DNA from: Candidatus Daviesbacteria bacterium RIFCSPHIGHO2_02_FULL_39_12
GTDB taxonomy: Bacteria > Patescibacteriota > Microgenomatia > Daviesbacterales > UBA10151
Direction of reading: 5' to 3'
Length of the DNA stretch: 19,312 nucleotides
Assembly (NCBI GenBank): GCA_001777055.1
Contig: MFCX01000026.1
Span: 1 to 19,312, forward strand
The translations under genes and the position numbers were made by a program. Shown piece by piece: positions 1 through 6,683 of this stretch. Below the pieces are notes generated by a model. The model ran no database searches. It saw nothing but the letters and a program-made list of their open reading frames with translations, and was not told the origin of the DNA. Each line of letters starts with the position of its first letter. Within the stretch, counting starts at the first letter, position 1.

Positions 1-2
1 CT

Positions 3-89
3 CTGCTTGATTTAGCGGGTATCATTCCAAAAGGCAGCGGGCTGCCTGCCGGTTTATCCAAAAAACATAATGAGTATACCTGGGATTAA
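3..89 (+). CDS. C-terminal end of a VapB-like antitoxin (5' truncated by window edge)
   Basis: Only the last 28 codons are visible, in the frame starting at base 3 and ending with TAA at 87-89. The residues LLDLAG, then LPAGLSKKHNEY near the end, resemble the C-terminal toxin-binding arm of the intact antitoxin at 4875-5144, which has ALLGLVELG followed by PHDLSSRIDYYLYG. The reading as a vapB-type antitoxin therefore rests on that internal similarity and on the PIN-domain remnant directly downstream, whose ATG at 70 overlaps this frame by 20 nt. Whether the missing N-terminal part is intact cannot be seen. Confidence 0.55.
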   Translation: MLDLAGIIPKGSGLPAGLSKKHNEYTWD

Positions 90-491
90 CCAACCGCTTA
101 TTGTTGTAGGCGATACTGATGGGCTCATCGCTATTTTACATGAAGAAGACGCCAATCACAAAAAGGCGGTAGAAACAGTTGTAAGGCTCTTACAACATGA
201 TGCACAAAACTAAAACGTAAATTGAATAAACCCGAGCTTGCTGCTAAAACCATAGAACGGATAACTGACGGTAAATTATCAATTGAGAATGTAGATATAG
301 ATATGTTAAAAGAAGCTCTTAAGCTTTTTGACCCACGGAGCAGCAAGAAAAACACATTGTTTGATGCCCTGGTGGTTGCGACTGCGAAAAAGCTTGGCAC
401 AACGGTGATTTTCTCAACAGATGACTGGTATTCTAAACTCGGTTTTACTCTGGCAGTAGATCTCTTCAAGGATGACAGGGATTTTGCTTAA
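70..491 (+). pseudogene. Decayed PIN-domain (VapC-type) toxin, broken by a small deletion/frameshift
   Basis: Two frames together spell a PIN domain. The first (70-213, 47 codons) carries the N-terminal motif GDTDGLIAIL with the first metal-binding Asp, followed by EEDANHKKAV, a usual PIN helix. The second is open from 201 to the TAA at 489-491 and carries KLNKPELAAK, then NTLFDALVVATAKKLG with the third acidic residue and FSTDDWYSKLGF with the last ones. Between LLQHDAQ and TKLKRKL the segment that should carry the catalytic Glu (AETVT in the intact toxin at 4486-4878) is missing. I infer a deletion of roughly 15 codons that also changed frame. A separate short protein from the TTG at 222 is possible but would lack the first catalytic Asp. 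With the antitoxin tail upstream this is a dead vapBC locus. Confidence 0.75.
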
Positions 492-606
492 ATAGCTTTA
501 GCGCCTTTTTTGTGTTTTCGGCATTTCTTCTATTATCTCTGACAAATTTTTTTAGAGATTGGAAATAACCAGCGCTTAATTTTATGTGCGTTTCATGCAT
601 TTTTTA

Positions 607-882
607 TCAAACCATCTCGTCTATTTCCTTGAGGTGTCCTTCCATATCTTCTTTTGTATCTATACTTTTTGGTTTTTCCAGCCTTATACTCTTTTAACGC
701 TTTCCTAAGCACTGTTTCCAACTGGAGTTTTTCTAAAATATCTAAGCCGATTACTGCTCCAACAGGTTTATTATTGGCCATAACAACAATAGGCTCTTTC
801 GACTTATTAGCCTTCTCTAAAACTCTTTTATATTCCCTTTGAATCTGCCTGGTAGATACAAGGGTTTAGAGGTAGATAGCAT
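607..882 (-). pseudogene. Phd/YefM-type antitoxin with two frameshifts
   Basis: The longest open piece, read on the minus strand below the stop at 866-868, gives STRQIQREYKRVLEKANK, then KEPIVVMANNKPVGAV and LDILEKLQLE. This is the typical order of a Phd/YefM antitoxin: N-terminal DNA-binding fold, then a helical toxin-binding tail. The ATG that fits the family start (880-882, MLSTSK) is in another frame, one base short of joining at about 866. Near 655-660 the frame breaks again: the open frame runs into a nonsense tail, whereas the shifted frame gives KEDMEGHLKEIDEMV and a TGA at 607-609, a convincing acidic C-terminus. Both breaks restore the same outer frame. No toxin gene is adjacent. 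A shorter product from the ATG at 779-781 could be made but would lack the DNA-binding part. Confidence 0.7.
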
Positions 883-947
883 CTACACCCTTCAGCCACA
901 AAAAAACAGCAAAACCTGTATCTGGTTTGTTTGTTTCTAAATTGAGG

Positions 948-953
948 TATAAT
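948..953 (+). promoter_or_regulatory. Probable promoter -10 for the SNF2 gene (leaderless)
   Basis: A perfect TATAAT ends 8 nt before the ATG at 962, so transcription would start at or within a base or two of the start codon. A weak -35 (TTGTTT, 927-932) sits 15 bp upstream. No Shine-Dalgarno is present, in keeping with a leaderless message. Confidence 0.55.
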
Positions 954-961
954 ATGCGGCA

Positions 962-3900
962 ATGGAATTTTCAGCTCAAAGTATCAGAAACCATGTTGAT
1001 TCTTCCTCGTTTGAGCGGGGCAGAAATTATTTTACCTCCGGCAATGTTATTGCTGTTGCCATAGACGGGGATAATATCTTTGGGCGGGTGCTCGGTTCCC
1101 AAAAAACGCCGTATGAAACTGAATTTACCTTGAAGGATGGCGTAATTTCAGATTCTGATTGCAGTTGTCCTGTTGGGTATGCATGTAAGCATGTGGCAGC
1201 TTTAGGGTTTGCCTCCCTTTTGGAATTTGCCAAAAATCCGCTGTCTTTGAAATCAGAGACAAAAATTCCGGAGAGTAAAAATATTGATGCTCTGCGCAAA
1301 ATTTTACAAAGCGTCCCGGCAGTAAGAAAAGAACCACCACCAAACTGGCAACAGACTGTGTCTCAGATCTTGTCTTTTCAGAAGGCTGGGACCGAAAGAT
1401 ATTTTCAGTTACAGCTGCTTTTAAAGCTGGAGCAGCAATATCCGTTATTTGCCAGGATCGGTAATTTTCGTTTAGTTTTGCGCCCGCGCCTTTTTGACCC
1501 TAAAACAAAAAAATTTTCAGTTACCGGAATTAAATGGTCAGATGCAGATTACCATTCCGGCATCTACTGGGAAGGCACATACGGCAATCTGCCTCAAAAC
1601 CAGCTGGTATTTCTAAAACTTATTGCTACCGGTTTGGATAGCAGATACCCCGGCGGATGGGAGGAGATAGACGAAGAAAAAGCTGGTTATTTTTGGCATA
1701 TTCTTTCTCAGCATGAATCTTACGGCGTTACCTTATTAGGTGGGAATAAGGGGCAAATACCGGTAAAAATAAGCCTGGAGCCGATTGAGACAAAACTGGA
1801 GATTTCCGAAAAAGACGGCAATCTGGTGATTGCGAAAAAGATTTTTTGTCAGGGTAAGGATGTGACGAGTGTGCAAATCGCTTTTATCGGTGAGATACCG
1901 GCATTTGCAGCAGAATTAGGTATTAACCAATACACTTTGTATCCGGTTGCCTCCGGCACCCTGCCTGATAAAATACTGGATACGCCGTTGACTGTTCCGC
2001 AAAAAGACATTCCTAAATTACAAAAAGATTTTCTTAATAATTTGGCCGGTAAGTTTGCTGTTGTTTCCCGCACAAAAGCTTTAGCGCTGCCTAAGCTGAT
2101 TTATCCGAAACCGCATGTTTTAATTGTTCCAACCAGGGGTAGGGCAGTAGAAATAAGCTTGGGGTTTATGCATCAGGACGTCACATTTCCACTTTACGAT
2201 ACGCCGGATACAGCTATTATCAACAGTGAACCTGTTCTTTTAGACAAACAGGTAATAGAAAGCGGGCGCAGGCAAGTAGAACTGGCGTTTGGTAAATATG
2301 GGGAATTCGAGCCTGATGAGTTGGGAATACCGGATATAGCTTGTCTTTCCGGGATCAGGGCTGCCCGTTTTATAGCTGAAACATTACCTATGATTCAATC
2401 AGATATTTCGGATCTTGTTGTGGATATTTCACCAGACCTTCCCAAGTTTACTTATGAGCAAAGTTCTCCTGAGGTTTTTTTCCAGATTGATGAGAGTGAG
2501 GATGTTGGTGATTGGTTTAATTTGAATATTACGGTTACGGTAGGTAAAGAAGAAGTTCCGTTTCACTCTCTTTTTCAAGCCCTGGTGCAGGGCGAGAAAT
2601 ATTTACTTTTGCAAAGCGGAAAATATTTTTCTCTGGAAAGAAAAGAATTTGACAATTTGCGAAACCTGCTTGCCGAGGCAAAGTCTATTCAGGAAAAAGA
2701 TTCTCAAGCGATCCGTTTAAGTCGTTTCCAGGCACAGCTTTGGGATGAGCTTACCAAAACAGGCATTGTGACTGCCCAAGCCAAAAAATGGCAGGAAACC
2801 ATGGAGGGTCTACTTTCAGTAAAAGGAGTTGTTATTCAAAAACCGCCGCCAAAATTTCAGGCCGACCTGCGCCCTTACCAGATAGAAGGATACTCCTGGA
2901 TTGCATTTCTTCGCAAATATCAATTAGGAGGCATACTGGCAGATGATATGGGGCTCGGTAAAACTATCCAGACAATTGCTCTCATTGTTAAAACAAGATT
3001 TGAAAATAGCAATAAAAAACCGTTTTTGATTGTTGCCCCGACCAGTGTGGTGGAAAATTGGGATATGGAATTGAATCGTTTTGCTCCTTTTTTGAAAACA
3101 ATTATTATGCGCTCAGGAGACCGTTCAAAACAGTTTGCTAAAATCGGGAAAGCCGATGTTGTTGTTATATCTTATGCGTTGCTGACACGGGATTTTGAGC
3201 AGATTAAAGGTATTGTTTTTGACACTCTAATTCTGGATGAAGCGCAAATGGTTAAAAATTACCAGTCAAAAGCATATAGTTTAGTCAGAAAGCTTAAGGC
3301 AGATTGTAAGCTAGCTTTAACCGGCACGCCGCTGGAGAATAATTTAATGGAGCTTTGGTCGATATTTTCCATTGTGGCCCCGGGTCTTTTGCCTCCTCCT
3401 GATAAGTTTCGGGAAAACTACAAAACGCCGATTGAAAAATATCAAAACAGGGAGGTCTTGGACAAACTCAAAAAACGCATCCGGCCTTTTCTGCTGCGGC
3501 GTCAAAAATCAGTGGTAGAGACTCAGCTTCCTGCTAAAAACGAACAAATACTCCGCCTTACCTTAAACGATGACCACCGTTACTTGTATGATTTGCAGTT
3601 GCAGCATGAGCGCAAAAGGGTATTGGGTATGCTGCAGAATGGAGGATTAAAGGATCACCGTTTTGAAATACTCCGTTCGCTGACAAAACTTCGCCAAGCT
3701 TGTTTACATCCCCGATTACTTGATGAAAAACATACAAATGTTTCTGCCACAAAGATAGATTTTCTTAAAGAGCAGCTGGAAGAAGTTATTGCAGGAGGCC
3801 ACAAGGTGCTTATTTTCAGCCAGTTCACCTCTTTTCTTACCCATGTTAGAGAAATGCTTGAGGATGCAGGCTACAAGTACTTGTATTTGGCAGGAGAGAC

Positions 3901-4255
3901 AAAAAACCGCGGTAAACTCATAGAGCAATTTCACAAAGACTCTTCTGTCCAGATTTTTTTAATCAGCCTTAAGGCTGGTGGCTTTGGTTTGAACTTGACT
4001 GCTGCTGATTATTGTATCCTGCTTGATCCCTGGTGGAATCCGGCAGTGGAAGAGCAGGCAATTGATAGGACTCACCGAATCGGCCAAACCAAACCCGTGT
4101 TTGTCTATAAATTTATCGCCAAAGATACTATTGAAGAAAAAGTGCTTTTGCTGCAGGAGAAAAAACGCAAACTTTTTCAGAATGTTTTAGACGAAGAAGC
4201 GCTTTTTTCTACGATGATTTCTGAGGAAGATATTAAAAACATATTTTCATTGTAA
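962..4255 (+). CDS. SWIM zinc-finger SNF2-family helicase-like ATPase
   Basis: This is a 1097-aa protein of the bacterial SNF2 (helicase superfamily 2) type that uses ATP to move along duplex DNA or remodel DNA- or RNA polymerase-bound complexes; its exact substrate is unknown. The N-terminus has a SWIM zinc finger with C67, C69, C75 and H77 (CSCPVGYACKH). Residues of about 100-620 form a long, poorly conserved middle region. The SNF2 N-lobe follows, with Walker A DDMGLGKT near 660-668, a DEAQ box near 757 and LTGTPLENNLMELWS. The C-lobe has LIFSQFTSF near 950, SLKAGGFGLNLTAAD and the arginine-finger motif DRTHRIGQ near 1034. All ATPase motifs look intact and the length is normal for SWIM-SNF2 proteins. 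It stands alone between decayed toxin-antitoxin genes and an IS relic, so it is likely accessory. A role in DNA repair, transcription recycling (RapA-like) or phage defence cannot be told apart here. Confidence 0.92.
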   Translation: MEFSAQSIRNHVDSSSFERGRNYFTSGNVIAVAIDGDNIFGRVLGSQKTPYETEFTLKDGVISDSDCSCPVGYACKHVAALGFASLLEFAKNPLSLKSETKIPESKNIDALRKILQSVPAVRKEPPPNWQQTVSQILSFQKAGTERYFQLQLLLKLEQQYPLFARIGNFRLVLRPRLFDPKTKKFSVTGIKWSDADYHSGIYWEGTYGNLPQNQLVFLKLIATGLDSRYPGGWEEIDEEKAGYFWHILSQHESYGVTLLGGNKGQIPVKISLEPIETKLEISEKDGNLVIAKKIFCQGKDVTSVQIAFIGEIPAFAAELGINQYTLYPVASGTLPDKILDTPLTVPQKDIPKLQKDFLNNLAGKFAVVSRTKALALPKLIYPKPHVLIVPTRGRAVEISLGFMHQDVTFPLYDTPDTAIINSEPVLLDKQVIESGRRQVELAFGKYGEFEPDELGIPDIACLSGIRAARFIAETLPMIQSDISDLVVDISPDLPKFTYEQSSPEVFFQIDESEDVGDWFNLNITVTVGKEEVPFHSLFQALVQGEKYLLLQSGKYFSLERKEFDNLRNLLAEAKSIQEKDSQAIRLSRFQAQLWDELTKTGIVTAQAKKWQETMEGLLSVKGVVIQKPPPKFQADLRPYQIEGYSWIAFLRKYQLGGILADDMGLGKTIQTIALIVKTRFENSNKKPFLIVAPTSVVENWDMELNRFAPFLKTIIMRSGDRSKQFAKIGKADVVVISYALLTRDFEQIKGIVFDTLILDEAQMVKNYQSKAYSLVRKLKADCKLALTGTPLENNLMELWSIFSIVAPGLLPPPDKFRENYKTPIEKYQNREVLDKLKKRIRPFLLRRQKSVVETQLPAKNEQILRLTLNDDHRYLYDLQLQHERKRVLGMLQNGGLKDHRFEILRSLTKLRQACLHPRLLDEKHTNVSATKIDFLKEQLEEVIAGGHKVLIFSQFTSFLTHVREMLEDAGYKYLYLAGETKNRGKLIEQFHKDSSVQIFLISLKAGGFGLNLTAADYCILLDPWWNPAVEEQAIDRTHRIGQTKPVFVYKFIAKDTIEEKVLLLQEKKRKLFQNVLDEEALFSTMISEEDIKNIFSL

Positions 4256-4485
4256 TTAAAAACTTAATTTCAAATTTTCTTCCTACCTGCCTTTTTAGTA
4301 TCAAAATAATCACAAGTTTCGCAGTTATTCTTCGAGTAAGGGCGATAGTCCGCATCGGAGAGACTCTCGACTTCGCTGACGCTACGCTCGAACAATAACG
4401 TGTGCGTAAGATGAGTAAATAATTAAACCTTGTCATTCCCGCGAAAGCGGGAATCTATCTCAATCATATGCTGATATCTTAAATT
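4256..4485. other. Noncoding stretch between SNF2 and vapC
   Basis: These 230 nt separate two convergent genes and hold no credible gene. The middle (about 4330-4395) is unusually rich in short CG-containing words such as CTTCGCTGACGCTACGCTCG, resembling debris of interspersed repeats. The end carries the palindrome described separately. There is no clear hairpin plus T-tract terminator for either neighbour. Confidence 0.6.
4432..4455. repeat. dRS3-like palindromic repeat (ATTCCCGC-GAAA-GCGGGAAT)
   Basis: A perfect 8-bp inverted repeat (4435-4442 and 4447-4454) closes on a GAAA tetraloop. The form ATTCCC-N8-GGGAAT is that of the neisserial dRS3 element, and similar GTCATTCC-type palindromes are scattered in many genomes. 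A related, diverged copy lies at 16221-16266. It sits between two convergent genes, where the hairpin could also help end transcription. Confidence 0.7.
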
Positions 4486-4878
4486 TCATTCTAGGATAGG
4501 AACTCTATTCTTTTTGAAATCTCGATCAAAGGTAAAAGCTTTATCAAAAAGACCTTTTTCATATAAAGCAAAAGTGGTGCAGTCCACAAAACTAATATTT
4601 TTGGAAGTTTGTTTTTTAAAAATCTCCCAGGCCAAATCTTCAACTTCCTCTGTTAACTTTACTACAGAAAATTTTTTTTTAATATATTCACCGGCTAATA
4701 TGGAATTCTCTTTATCAACTCTTTGAGAAATAATAGTAACAGTCTCTGCAAAAACAAAATTAGAGACCAGTATCGGGTTTCTAAAGAACTTGGCTGCTAA
4801 TTTTTTAGCTCTGAGGTGATTGCTATCCCTTGGATCATAAAAGGAGATAAAAGCTGAAGCATCAGCAAATATATTCAT
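4486..4878 (-). CDS. vapC: VapC-type PIN-domain toxin (intact)
   Basis: This 130-aa PIN-domain protein belongs to a family of Mg-dependent RNases that act on tRNA, rRNA or mRNA when freed from their antitoxin. All expected acidic residues are present: D6 in FADASAF, E45 in FAETVT, D99 in SFVDCTTFA, and D118 and D120 in FTFDRDF. The length is normal. Its ATG overlaps the stop of the upstream antitoxin by 4 nt (ATGA, 4875-4878), the usual coupling for such pairs. Unlike the broken PIN gene at 70-491, nothing is missing here, so this is the only apparently functional toxin-antitoxin pair of the window. The RNA target cannot be inferred. Confidence 0.88.
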   Translation of the reverse strand: MNIFADASAFISFYDPRDSNHLRAKKLAAKFFRNPILVSNFVFAETVTIISQRVDKENSILAGEYIKKKFSVVKLTEEVEDLAWEIFKKQTSKNISFVDCTTFALYEKGLFDKAFTFDRDFKKNRVPILE

Positions 4879-5144
4879 TTTTTTCTTCTACCAAACTTGG
4901 GGCTTCCTTCTCCATATAAATAATAATCTATCCTGCTGGACAAATCGTGAGGCCTCTTAATTTTGGCTTTTTTACCCAATTCTACAAGTCCCAATAAAGC
5001 TTCCATAGTAGAGGTAGGTTCTTTGCTAATCTGTTTAGTTAAAAGTTTTCTGGCAGCCGCAGAGATAGAAGTTTTTTCCCTTCTGGCATAACTTACCAGC
5101 TGGTAATAAGTTTTTTCATCCAAATTAAGTTGGGTTCTTTTCAT
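4875..5144 (-). CDS. vapB: VapB-type ribbon-helix-helix antitoxin
   Basis: An 89-aa protein with the pattern of a CopG/ribbon-helix-helix antitoxin. A short N-terminal beta strand (KRTQLNLDEKTY) is followed by two helices (YQLVSYARREKTSISAAARKLL), for DNA binding as a dimer. The C-terminal arm (MEALLGLVELG to DYYLYG) would wrap and inhibit the PIN toxin encoded immediately downstream. The start ATG at 5142-5144 follows directly on three tandem heptamers and a -10 box. Autorepression by the antitoxin or the complex is usual in this family, and the heptamers are candidate operator sites. The arm resembles the antitoxin fragment at the window start, suggesting that the two loci are related. Confidence 0.82.
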   Translation of the reverse strand: MKRTQLNLDEKTYYQLVSYARREKTSISAAARKLLTKQISKEPTSTMEALLGLVELGKKAKIKRPHDLSSRIDYYLYGEGSPKFGRRKK

Positions 5145-5183
5145 ACATCTTACATCTTACATCTTTTATGCTTACACTGTCAA
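5145..5183 (-). promoter_or_regulatory. vapBC promoter with three tandem heptamers (candidate operator)
   Basis: On the minus strand a perfect TTGACA (5178-5183) is followed after 18 bp by TAAGAT (5154-5159), leaving 9 nt to the vapB ATG. The heptamer AAGATGT (ACATCTT on the plus strand) occurs three times head to tail at 5145-5151, 5152-5158 and 5159-5165, covering the -10 box and start site. Tandem short repeats over the -10 are what an RHH antitoxin would need to repress its own operon. The promoter is visible in sequence; the operator role is inferred. Confidence 0.6.
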
Positions 5184-5194
5184 TACCGGATTTC

Positions 5195-6140
5195 GTAACT
5201 GCTCACTGGGGATAATTAAACGGTAAGCATCTGGTTGTACGCGACAAAGAAATTATCAGGTTTACTCCACCAGGCTGATAGTAATGTTGATGCCAGGATA
5301 GACATGGTGTCAGCCCCTTTTTGGGTTTTAGAGCCATAGGAGGATTTTCTTTTTAAGACGATGTGCCTTAAGCCTCTTTCTGCTTTGTTGTTATCTGCCG
5401 GAATACCGGGTTGCAGGAGACAGGTAAAATATTTCTCGGCATTCTCCCTCAGGCTTTGTTTGATTACTTTGAGTTTATGCGGGTCACTGGCTGTTACTAT
5501 GGCTATTTCTTTTAAACGCTTGATGTAACCATTTCTTTCTTGTAACCATCGGTCTTTTTGATATTCAGTTTCCAGGGTTCTTTCCAGATCTTCATACAGA
5601 CTACTAAAGGCAGCATAGCTTTTATGGCAGGTTACTCTGCTTTGTTCCGACAAAGTTTTTGACTCACTAAGGTTTTTGAGTTTCCTCTGTGGATGGGCCA
5701 TACATAACTGGTGTCTGACAAATAGACTGTCATAGGCTGCATAATCATCACTAATCCCGACCTGGTTATCAACTTCTCCCTGTAACTCTTCCGCATTACC
5801 TTTTCCCCTGCTTTTGCCCATTAAGAAGACTGAATCTTCCCCCTCCGTTGGTCTGGTAATCCAGGCATAATTTCCCAATCCTTCCTTCTGAACTTTCCAA
5901 CCGGTCTCATCATAATGTCTGCCGGGCGCACCTCTGATTTTGGCAGCCAGTTTTCTTTTTTTACAGGTTGGACAATAGCCACTGCTGATAATATGTTTCT
6001 CAACCTGTTTTAACAGTTTTGATAATTCTGTTAAACTGGCGATATCTTCCTGGTAACGGATGATCTGTTTATAGAATATTAACTGTATCAGCTTGTCGGA
6101 GATAATTGCAAATTACATGCTATGTCCAGTGAGCAGTTAC
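5195..6140 (-). mobile_element. IS66-type insertion sequence relic with perfect 15-bp terminal inverted repeats
   Basis: The 15-mer GTAACTGCTCACTGG at 5195-5209 is matched by its exact reverse complement at 6126-6140. The ends begin with GTAA, as I recall for IS66-family termini. The enclosed 946 bp hold one degenerate transposase reading frame on the minus strand, far shorter than the usual 1.5-2.5 kb. The eight bases flanking each end (5187-5194 and 6141-6148) do not match, so no target-site duplication survives. The left end lies 11 bp from the -35 box of vapBC and the right end lies just before the rpsO promoter. Confidence 0.75.
5216..6112 (-). pseudogene. IS66-like transposase remnant, N-truncated and internally deleted
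   Basis: The frame is open from 6112 down to a stop at about 5216-5218 but has no convincing start codon. Its order is a zinc-finger-like segment (YCPTCKKRKLAAK), then RHYDETGW with the first catalytic Asp, DDYAAYDSL with the second, a helical insertion, and GIPADNNKAERGLR with the catalytic Glu followed by LKRKSSYGSK. These are IS66-type DDE transposase motifs. Only about 20 residues separate the CxxC pair from DETGW, whereas full proteins have about 100 or more, so the middle domain has been lost in frame. The N-terminal part is reduced to about 45 residues after a stop at 6113-6115. All three catalytic acids remain, but the protein is unlikely to be active. Confidence 0.8.
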
Positions 6141-6151
6141 TCAATTGATTG

Positions 6152-6180
6152 TTGCATAACTAATCTCTTTTTGATAAGAT
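6152..6180 (+). promoter_or_regulatory. rpsO promoter
   Basis: TTGCAT (6152-6157) and TAAGAT (6175-6180) are separated by 17 bp, and a TG dinucleotide at 6172-6173 makes an extended -10. Transcription would begin near 6187, giving a leader of about 50 nt. It lies just outside the right end of the IS relic, so the insertion did not break it. Confidence 0.65.
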
Positions 6181-6192
6181 ACGCCCACAATA

Positions 6193-6221
6193 GAGCAACG
6201 TCTTGGCACCGAGGTTGTCTC
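6193..6221 (+). promoter_or_regulatory. Stem-loop in rpsO leader (possible S15 autoregulatory site)
   Basis: GAGCAAC (6193-6199) can pair with GTTG-T-CTC (6214-6221, one bulge), and CTT/GAG can extend the stem below a GGCACC loop. The structure ends just before the Shine-Dalgarno GAAAGGAA (6223-6230). S15 is known to regulate its own mRNA in many bacteria through unrelated leader structures, so the position fits, but the role is inferred. Confidence 0.4.
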
Positions 6222-6237
6222 AGAAAGGAAATTTTAG

Positions 6238-6507
6238 ATGCCGCTTGATCCAAAAATCAAACAGAAGATAATTAAAGAGTTTGCCACCAAGTTCGGTGAC
6301 ACAGGTTCCCCTGAAGTTCAGGTTGCTTTACTGACAGAGCAGATTAAAAACTTAACTTCTCATTTAAAAGAGCATACTCATGATATTCATTCACGGAGAG
6401 GTTTACTGTCCATGGTTAATAAAAGAAGAAGACTGCTTCAGTATCTGGTTAAGAAAGATGGAGAACGCTACAAGGTGGTAATAGATAAACTAGGTTTGTC
6501 TAAGTAA
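6238..6507 (+). CDS. rpsO: 30S ribosomal protein S15
   Basis: This 89-aa protein matches S15 over its whole length. It binds the three-way junction of helices 20-22 of 16S rRNA early in 30S assembly. Recognisable family segments are FGDTGSPEVQVALLTEQI near residue 20, the loop LKEHTHDIHSRRGLLSMV with the RNA-contacting His and Arg residues, and KRRRLLQYLVKKD. The start is fixed by a good Shine-Dalgarno (AAAGGA) ending 8 nt upstream of the ATG. The gene has its own promoter and hairpin leader and is followed by pnp, an arrangement (rpsO-pnp) conserved in many bacteria, including E. coli. Confidence 0.97.
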   Translation: MPLDPKIKQKIIKEFATKFGDTGSPEVQVALLTEQIKNLTSHLKEHTHDIHSRRGLLSMVNKRRRLLQYLVKKDGERYKVVIDKLGLSK

Positions 6508-6524
6508 TAGTTTTGTGGTATACT
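6496..6524 (+). promoter_or_regulatory. pnp promoter overlapping the 3' end of rpsO
   Basis: TTGTCT (6496-6501) and TATACT (6519-6524) are spaced 17 bp, with TG at 6516-6517 forming an extended -10. The -35 lies inside the last codons of rpsO. Transcription from about 6531 would give pnp a leader of some 150 nt, in contrast to the leaderless genes of this window. Confidence 0.6.
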
Positions 6525-6563
6525 TATAAAAATAGTTAGGGTTTGGGGATTGCAAAGAGTTAG

Positions 6564-6668
6564 GTAGCGTAAGCTAATTACCTCTTATCCAGTTTCCAAA
6601 TCCGCGGTTTTAAGAGTCTAGAATCAAGAATCTAGAGTCAAGTGAAAAACAAATTTTCTTGACTCTAG
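6564..6668 (+). promoter_or_regulatory. Structured pnp leader: GTAA-loop hairpin and 11-bp inverted repeat
   Basis: Two structures lie between the pnp promoter and the ATG. The first is AGGTAGC-GTAA-GCTA-att-ACCT (about 6564-6585), a stem closed by a GNRA-type tetraloop. The second is a perfect 11-bp inverted repeat, CTAGAGTCAAG (6632-6642) and CTTGACTCTAG (6658-6668), enclosing 15 nt, ending 15 nt before the pnp ATG. A near direct copy (TCTAGAATCAAG, 6617-6628) precedes it. In E. coli a hairpin in the pnp leader is cut by RNase III and used by PNPase for autoregulation; a similar role here is inferred from position only. No T-tract follows either stem, so they are not simple terminators. Confidence 0.5.
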
Positions 6669-6683
6669 CGACTAGCCACTATT

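Noticed and set aside
131..469. A 112-codon minus-strand frame over the PIN remnant
   Set aside because: The plus strand carries recognisable PIN motifs in two frames; the opposite frame shows none.
654..842. A 62-codon plus-strand frame over the Phd/YefM remnant
   Set aside because: The minus strand gives clear antitoxin motifs; this is its shadow.
5187..6148. Target-site duplication around the IS66 relic
   Set aside because: The eight bases on each side (CGGATTTC and TCAATTGA) do not match.
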